Positions 63,572 through 64,000 of a stretch of 64,000 bases of DNA are shown here, piece by piece. The translations under genes and the position numbers were made by a program. Every line of letters starts with the position of its first letter. Within the stretch, counting starts at the first letter, position 1. The DNA is from UBA1205 sp045534635 (lineage in GTDB: Bacteria; Bacteroidota; Bacteroidia; Bacteroidales; WCHB1-69): positions 1 to 64,000 of the forward strand of contig JAZSKB010000038.1 of NCBI GenBank assembly GCA_045534635.1. The letters are read 5' to 3'. The notes under the pieces were generated by a model. That model had not been told where the DNA came from. It saw only the letters and a program-made list of their open reading frames with translations, and searched no databases.

Positions 63572-64000
63572 TTATTCTTTCACAAACTTGGTTGTATAGT
63601 TGCCTATTTTTACTAAATACAAACCATTTGCTAAATTAGCAACATTGATTTGCAACAAGTTTGTTTCTTTATTTTCTACATTGATAAGCAAACGACCACT
63701 AATATCGAATATTTGAACGTTTTCTGTAGCATTTTCGATAGTAAGCATTGTTTTCGCTGGGTTTGGACAAACAATTACTTGGTTCAACAAAGGTTCTACT
63801 ATATCAACAGAAGATTTTACTTCAAACTTTTTAGTACTTGAATAATTTCCATTTGGCAATGCAATCCACTGTTTATTAATACTATATAAAATTTTTACAC
63901 TATAACTACCTTCAGGAAGTCCCGTACAAGTAAAATTTTTAATAACTTGAAATCCTCTGGGTAAAGAAAAATCGTTTATTTCTTCTATCGTTGATATCAA
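63572..64000 (-). CDS. T9SS C-terminal sorting-domain protein, partial (5' end beyond the window)
   Basis: The last 142 residues of a protein that continues past the window end. It ends with a type A T9SS sorting domain (VIVCPNPAKTMLTIENATENVQIFDISGR to ANGLYLVKIGNYTTKFVKE), nearly the same as that of the LRR protein at 54753-57641 and so probably from a paralogue. Upstream of the domain GLPEGSYSVKILYS looks like an Ig-like strand. The first residue here is not a start. Confidence 0.85.
   Translation of the reverse strand: MISTIEEINDFSLPRGFQVIKNFTCTGLPEGSYSVKILYSINKQWIALPNGNYSSTKKFEVKSSVDIVEPLLNQVIVCPNPAKTMLTIENATENVQIFDISGRLLINVENKETNLLQINVANLANGLYLVKIGNYTTKFVKE

Overview
The window is about 64 kb of AT-rich DNA (roughly 30% G+C by eye) from a member of the Bacteroidota, most likely Bacteroidales. 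The evidence is the promoter style (TAnnTTTG -7 boxes and no Shine-Dalgarno sites), three proteins ending in type IX secretion (T9SS) C-terminal sorting domains, the gldH gliding/secretion lipoprotein gene lying between ricT and a class A PBP, the purH-mreB pair, and DUF3822 and DUF4476-like proteins that are typical of this phylum. I cannot name the species.

Layout. 0.5-3.6 kb: a BtuFCD/FecBCD-type ABC importer for a corrinoid, heme or siderophore. 3.6-6.7 kb: a small secreted protein, mreB and purH on the minus strand. 7.0-19.9 kb: an accessory island whose central part is visibly richer in G+C than its surroundings. It encodes a WYL-domain regulator, two PD-(D/E)XK nuclease-family proteins, a cut-down MreB-like protein, an AAA+ ATPase with an N-terminal winged helix, a DEDDh exonuclease, a DUF2493/SLOG protein, an orphan 217-residue protein, a phospholipase D-like protein and two DUF262 (GmrSD-type) proteins. 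20.2-22.8 kb: a lipoprotein, radA and a YebC-family gene. 22.9-31.1 kb: a giant T9SS surface protein. 31.7-35.5 kb: a sulfur-relay operon (DsrC, DsrM/HdrE-like and DsrK/HdrD-like proteins, cysteine desulfurase). 35.6-41.7 kb: RRM protein, superoxide dismutase, DUF3822, rsmD, yicC, a secreted repeat protein, tRNA-Cys and rsmE. 41.9-51.6 kb: an Rhs/YD polymorphic toxin locus with a full-length toxin, displaced toxin tails and candidate immunity genes. 51.7-64 kb: DUF819 permease, mltG, PduO-type adenosyltransferase, a leucine-rich-repeat T9SS protein, ricT, gldH, PBP1A, dprA, a small membrane protein and the 3' end of another T9SS protein.

The most notable system is the 7-20 kb island. An inverted repeat, TATGC-N9-GCATA, occurs in front of three minus-strand transcription units (AAA+ ATPase with MreB-like; SLOG with exonuclease; the orphan 217-residue gene), always exactly 9 nt upstream of the -7 box. 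A fourth perfect copy, plus a degenerate copy in the same 9-nt register, precedes the divergently transcribed WYL regulator. This looks like an autoregulated regulon in which the WYL protein controls the island, as WYL repressors such as BrxR and CapW control phage-defence systems. The MreB-like protein aligns with the host MreB encoded 5 kb away but has lost the N-terminal phosphate loop, subdomain IIB and the catalytic residues, which suggests an MreB decoy, sensor or partner of the AAA+ protein rather than a filament-forming ATPase.

A second system of interest is the DsrC/DsrMK-like/desulfurase operon, in which DsrC keeps both redox cysteines although no dissimilatory sulfite reductase is present in the window. 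A third is the Rhs locus, with a papain-like toxin tail followed by a JAB-like orphan tail and a truncated tail, all joined by near-identical DNA that could support tail exchange.
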